Translations under genes and position numbers: made by a program
The notes under the pieces: model-generated
The model's input: the letters and a program-made list of their open reading frames with translations, nothing else
Database searches by the model: none
What the model was told of the DNA's origin: nothing
Source of the DNA: Acidimicrobiaceae bacterium
GTDB taxonomy: Bacteria > Actinomycetota > Acidimicrobiia > Acidimicrobiales > UBA10347
Length of the DNA stretch: 7,411 nt
Assembly (NCBI GenBank): GCA_003485885.1
Contig: DNHM01000061.1
Span: forward strand, 1 to 7,411
Direction: 5' to 3'
Shown: one piece after another, positions 4,863 through 7,411 of the stretch
Position numbering within the stretch: the stretch's first letter is position 1
Layout of the letters: every line of letters begins with the position of its first letter

Positions 4863-6497
4863 CTACTGGCCCCTGCTATCGGGGTCGACACCAGCGGCCG
4901 TCAACATGTCCGCCATGAAGAAGTCACCGGTACCGACTCGGGACGCAAGAGTCGGTCGCCATCCAACGCCGGTAGTAAGAATCGAATTCGGGTCCATCTG
5001 CAACAGGCCGATGAAGACTTCGCCCACGATGCGACCTCCAACCGGCCCGAGTCGCATCCCGTCTTCTACAACGTCGGCTTCGCGCAGGATGTACAGCCAT
5101 AACGGGGTAGCACCTGCGAGGCGAGGGACAATGTCGTTAACGTCGACCAGGTCACGTGCTGTGAGCCGGTCAACGCCCATTCGCGCTGCCACATCTTGAC
5201 CGGACGGGATCCCCCAGGTGATGTGGCGCAGTAGGTTCCGCGTTGCCAACGATGTCGGACCCAACGGTTCCCCTCGCGATGTCGAGATGGAACCCATCGG
5301 TAGCTGGAAGAGTGGCGTGGAGATCTGGGTGTCGATCTTCTTGTTCGGTTTGACCTCACCATCGCCGAAGTCGAAGAACGTTTGCCAACCAATGAACCGG
5401 CGGGGCGCCCGACTCCCGCCGTTCATGTCAGCCGGGTCGTTCTTGCCAAACTCTGCCGGGTCGAACACCATGCCAAAGAACGGTTCGCCGTTGTCACCTG
5501 CCATGTTCGCTCGATACGACGGCCGAATCATCGAGTGGCCGAAACGGTACGCCGACGCCTGGAACTCGACGGGGATCGTGGGCGTCGACGTTGTGAAGTG
5601 TTTTCGTCCATTGGTCAGGATGTCGTCGACCATGGATTGGCCAATGAACTGCGGCAAAAACTGATGCAGGATCAACCACTGGTAGTGCCAGGTGACGAGG
5701 CGTTGTGCTTCTGCGAACGCTTCATCGCCGTCGAGATCGGTGGTGGCACGAACCCGCTCAACGACTGCATTGTGAAACTTCAGAAAGGCTACGTGGATAC
5801 CGGCGATCATGAGATTCTCATCGTTGCGAGCATCGGCGATACGTGCTTGACCACTGCTGTCGCGAGGTAGATCTTCAAACAGGCCGCCACTCTCGACTTT
5901 GAACAAGATGTTGTCGTCGCTTCGATACAACTGCGGCGAGTCTGCGGGGTTCCCGCCGTACACGCTGTCAAGGTCGAAGCGTGCCGAACTCAGGTTGGTG
6001 CTGCGATTGAGCGACTGCGGCTGACCGAGTGTGGAGCCTGCGTCTCGGGTGATGTCATGGTCCAAGAACTGTCCCATGAACGTCGTGCCCGCAGTGTGGT
6101 TCGGATTGTTTGCGTTGTTGACGCTGAGTTCCGGCTCAGTGATCAGCCGGATCGGTCCTTCTTCGAGCGGATCCTTGGCATCAAGCAGACCGCCACGGGC
6201 GCCGAGTTCGGCCAGCATGGCTGTGAGTTCATCATCGACCTCATCAAACGGCTGCGCACCTTCGAAGATGCGGGAAAACTGCGCTGGGCCAACTGCTTGA
6301 CCACCGTCGTTTGGGGGGACGCCTCGCCCTCGGGCGGAGCCGCCCCGTCGACCACGTCGGCCCTCTTGTGCAGCGGCGACACTCGGCACACCTAACACCA
6401 CCGTTCCCGCAGCCAGACTTCCAAGCACCTTACGCCTGCTCATCGTGCCTGCCGGCGGGTCGGTCTCGGTGTTCGGCTCGGTGTTGGCGTCTGCCAT
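4863..6497 (-). CDS. Tat-exported haem peroxidase of the animal peroxidase/cyclooxygenase superfamily
   Basis: This 544-residue enzyme belongs to the family of myeloperoxidase and its bacterial relatives, which use H2O2 to oxidise halides or organic substrates, or oxygenate fatty acids. Residues 20-43 are a twin-arginine signal: SRRKVLG, a hydrophobic stretch, then VAAA before Q44. An Arg/Gly-rich linker (46-59) follows. MGQFLDHD (141-148) is the distal site with Gln143, Asp146 and His147. SARFDLDSVYG (171-181) fits the calcium loop. R224-N-D-E227 has the catalytic Arg and Glu at myeloperoxidase spacing, so Asp146 and Glu227 could both bind haem covalently. FHNAVV (241-246) and YRFGHSMI (317-324), with proximal His321, complete the core. 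The ATG at 6497 follows AGGGGA by 9 bases. ATG 6443 directly before SRRK is an alternative. The substrate is unknown. It precedes the two-component genes by 46 bp, so shared transcription is plausible. Confidence 0.93.
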   Translation of the reverse strand: MADANTEPNTETDPPAGTMSRRKVLGSLAAGTVVLGVPSVAAAQEGRRGRRGGSARGRGVPPNDGGQAVGPAQFSRIFEGAQPFDEVDDELTAMLAELGARGGLLDAKDPLEEGPIRLITEPELSVNNANNPNHTAGTTFMGQFLDHDITRDAGSTLGQPQSLNRSTNLSSARFDLDSVYGGNPADSPQLYRSDDNILFKVESGGLFEDLPRDSSGQARIADARNDENLMIAGIHVAFLKFHNAVVERVRATTDLDGDEAFAEAQRLVTWHYQWLILHQFLPQFIGQSMVDDILTNGRKHFTTSTPTIPVEFQASAYRFGHSMIRPSYRANMAGDNGEPFFGMVFDPAEFGKNDPADMNGGSRAPRRFIGWQTFFDFGDGEVKPNKKIDTQISTPLFQLPMGSISTSRGEPLGPTSLATRNLLRHITWGIPSGQDVAARMGVDRLTARDLVDVNDIVPRLAGATPLWLYILREADVVEDGMRLGPVGGRIVGEVFIGLLQMDPNSILTTGVGWRPTLASRVGTGDFFMADMLTAAGVDPDSRGQ

Positions 6498-6506
6498 GGT
6501 CGCTGG

Positions 6507-6512
6507 TCCCCT
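6507..6512 (-). promoter_or_regulatory. Shine-Dalgarno of the peroxidase gene
   Basis: AGGGGA on the minus strand lies 9 bases before the ATG at 6497. It decides that start over the in-frame TTG at 6584, which would add 29 residues without family resemblance, and it favours it over the ATG at 6443, which has only a weak GGCAGG. Confidence 0.55.
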
Positions 6513-6556
6513 GGTTTGTCGAGTGCTTAAAGCGAACCAGTGGCCCTGCAAGCATC

Positions 6557-6585
6557 TGCCAACGATTCGGCAAGATTGTGGCAAG
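6557..6585. promoter_or_regulatory. Cluster of GGCA-type repeats upstream of the peroxidase, possible operator
   Basis: GGCAAG occurs at 6569-6574 and again at 6580-6585, exactly 11 bp apart, and TGCC (6557-6560) forms an inverted pair with GGCA (6569-6572) over an 8-base spacer. Repeats one helical turn apart on the upstream side of a gene suit a protein-binding site. The rest of the 162-bp spacer (6498-6659) shows no convincing -35/-10 pair and no terminator for CobT. The boxes are short, so this is only a candidate. Confidence 0.25.
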
Positions 6586-6659
6586 GCGCGCAGACAGACG
6601 TCTCGCCGCGGATTTGGGTAGGACTCGCGACTATCGGGGGTAGCCGACCACCGATTCTC

Positions 6660-7411
6660 TCAGTGAAACAGTTCCTCGAATACGCCATAGGCCCCAATCG
6701 TGAGTGTGGCATCGAGATCGATCGGCGTTGAACGACGGAAGATGGTGCTCACGTCGTGGTCGACAGTCAGCCCTCCGATCTCGACCGGGGTGCGGCGTTC
6801 GATGTAGTCGACAACGTTGGCGAGATGGTCAGCGAGATATCCCCGACGGTTCGCCTTGTTGGTGGCCGCCTCGGCGGGTGCTCCGTCGGACACGACGACC
6901 AACACCTTGCGGCGTTCGGGCCGGCGCATGAGCCGGCCGTGGGCCCAGATGATGGCTTCGCCGTCGATGCTCTCACGGAAGTGACGAGTGAGCTGCATAG
7001 ACGCCAACGAGTGCCTGGCCCGCTTCCATGTGGTGTCAGCGTCCTTGTAGACAACCCGACACACCTCGGAGATCCGGCCGGGATTCTCGGGTTTCCCGGC
7101 TGCCTTCCAATCGGTCATAGCTCGACCCCCGGTCCACGCTGCGGTGGTATGACCTAGGATTTCGTGTGGAACACGAGCCAGGTCCAGCGCCCGACTCAGT
7201 GTGTCGGCAAGCACCGCCAGGGTCTCGTACCGTTGTGCCTTCATCGAACCTGAGTTGTCCATCAGGATGCTCACGACCGTGTCGCTGCGCAACACTTGAC
7301 GAGGGGTTTGAAAGACTTCCCTGGCCATGGGATTGGCGATGAGTTGGGGTAGTCGCCGCCCATCGACGATTCCCTCGTCGACACCGAACCGCCACTCGTC
7401 GGCTTCCCACG
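6660..7411 (-). CDS. cobT: Cobaltochelatase subunit CobT, C-terminal VWA part (partial)
   Basis: The frame is open from the window edge to a TGA at 6662-6660, about 250 codons, so more than half of a normal ~600-residue CobT lies outside. The first visible part (WRFGVDEGIVDGRRLPQLIA) matches the block that precedes the VWA domain in CobT. DNSGSM (7259-7242) is the DxSxS metal (MIDAS) motif. GHTTAAWTGG, then PGRISEVCRVVYKDADTTW, then the block from DGEAIIWAHGRL to PERRKVLVVVSDGAP, and the tail after VEIGGLTVDHDV are all recognisable CobT blocks in order. With AAA+ CobS and the large CobN, CobT inserts Co2+ into hydrogenobyrinic acid a,c-diamide in aerobic cobalamin synthesis, in the cytosol. 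An internal ATG at 7328 is not the start, since conserved CobT sequence continues upstream of it. A CobT-like AAA+/VWA pair serving another purpose is the main alternative. cobS and cobN are not in the window. Confidence 0.9.
   Translation of the reverse strand, partial: WEADEWRFGVDEGIVDGRRLPQLIANPMAREVFQTPRQVLRSDTVVSILMDNSGSMKAQRYETLAVLADTLSRALDLARVPHEILGHTTAAWTGGRAMTDWKAAGKPENPGRISEVCRVVYKDADTTWKRARHSLASMQLTRHFRESIDGEAIIWAHGRLMRRPERRKVLVVVSDGAPAEAATNKANRRGYLADHLANVVDYIERRTPVEIGGLTVDHDVSTIFRRSTPIDLDATLTIGAYGVFEELFH

Noticed and set aside
4817..4891. In-frame upstream start adding 25 residues to the response regulator.
   Set aside because: The added residues are not receiver-like and overlap the peroxidase C-terminus, while the ATG at 4816 has a well-placed AGGA.
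6498..6584. In-frame TTG adding 29 residues to the peroxidase.
   Set aside because: The extension would put about 48 residues before the twin-arginine motif and the ATG at 6497 has a good AGGGGA.
6527..6712. Minus-strand 61-codon frame between CobT and the peroxidase with a CxxCH c-haem motif (CAPCH at 6592-6578).
   Set aside because: It starts inside the CobT end, has no signal peptide and no cytochrome c features beyond the five residues. A CxxCH next to a haem enzyme is tempting but most likely chance.
1..7411. Defence island, prophage, insertion sequence, CRISPR, tRNA or rRNA.
   Set aside because: No transposase or integrase sequence, no regularly spaced repeat array and no tRNA-like cloverleaf seen on either strand. 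The lone TOPRIM protein by itself does not make a defence system.

Overview
This 7.4-kb window reads as an ordinary stretch of a GC-rich bacterial chromosome. Every gene I can support lies on the minus strand, so the direction of transcription runs from base 7411 towards base 1. The organism is most likely an actinobacterium: the codons are GC-rich, the two-component pair is MprA/MprB-like, and the 3-hydroxyisobutyrate dehydrogenase-type enzyme, lone TOPRIM protein and GHSRGG hydrolase all resemble actinobacterial families. A proteobacterial-type CobT in this setting would suit Acidimicrobiia (Ilumatobacter-like), but that placement is inference only.

Layout in transcription order: (1) the C-terminal part of cobaltochelatase CobT (VWA domain), whose 5' end is outside the window; (2) a 162-bp spacer with a cluster of small repeats; (3) a Tat-exported haem peroxidase of the animal/cyclooxygenase superfamily; (4) an OmpR-family response regulator and, overlapping it by one base, its sensor histidine kinase; (5) a small alpha/beta hydrolase; (6) a 65-codon fragment resembling the start of a HAD phosphatase, without its catalytic nucleophile; (7) a lone TOPRIM-domain protein overlapping that fragment by four bases; (8) a 150-bp spacer holding a perfect hairpin and half of a 15-bp tandem duplication; (9) a beta-hydroxyacid dehydrogenase; (10) the N-terminus of a membrane protein, probably SdpI-like, which runs off the window.

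How the genes may work together: the peroxidase, response regulator, kinase and hydrolase are close enough (46 bp, 1-bp overlap, 51 bp) to be one transcript. This would link an exported oxidative enzyme to an envelope-sensing two-component system, but the link rests on position alone. The dehydrogenase and the membrane protein are 5 bp apart and probably co-translated. CobT belongs to aerobic cobalamin synthesis and has no obvious tie to its neighbours. I found no rRNA, tRNA, CRISPR array, transposase or att site, and no convincing T-tract terminator. I did not find a clearly new system. The most notable items are the decayed HAD fragment with intact translation signals, the tandem duplication across the TOPRIM stop codon, and the Arg/Gly-rich linker in the peroxidase.
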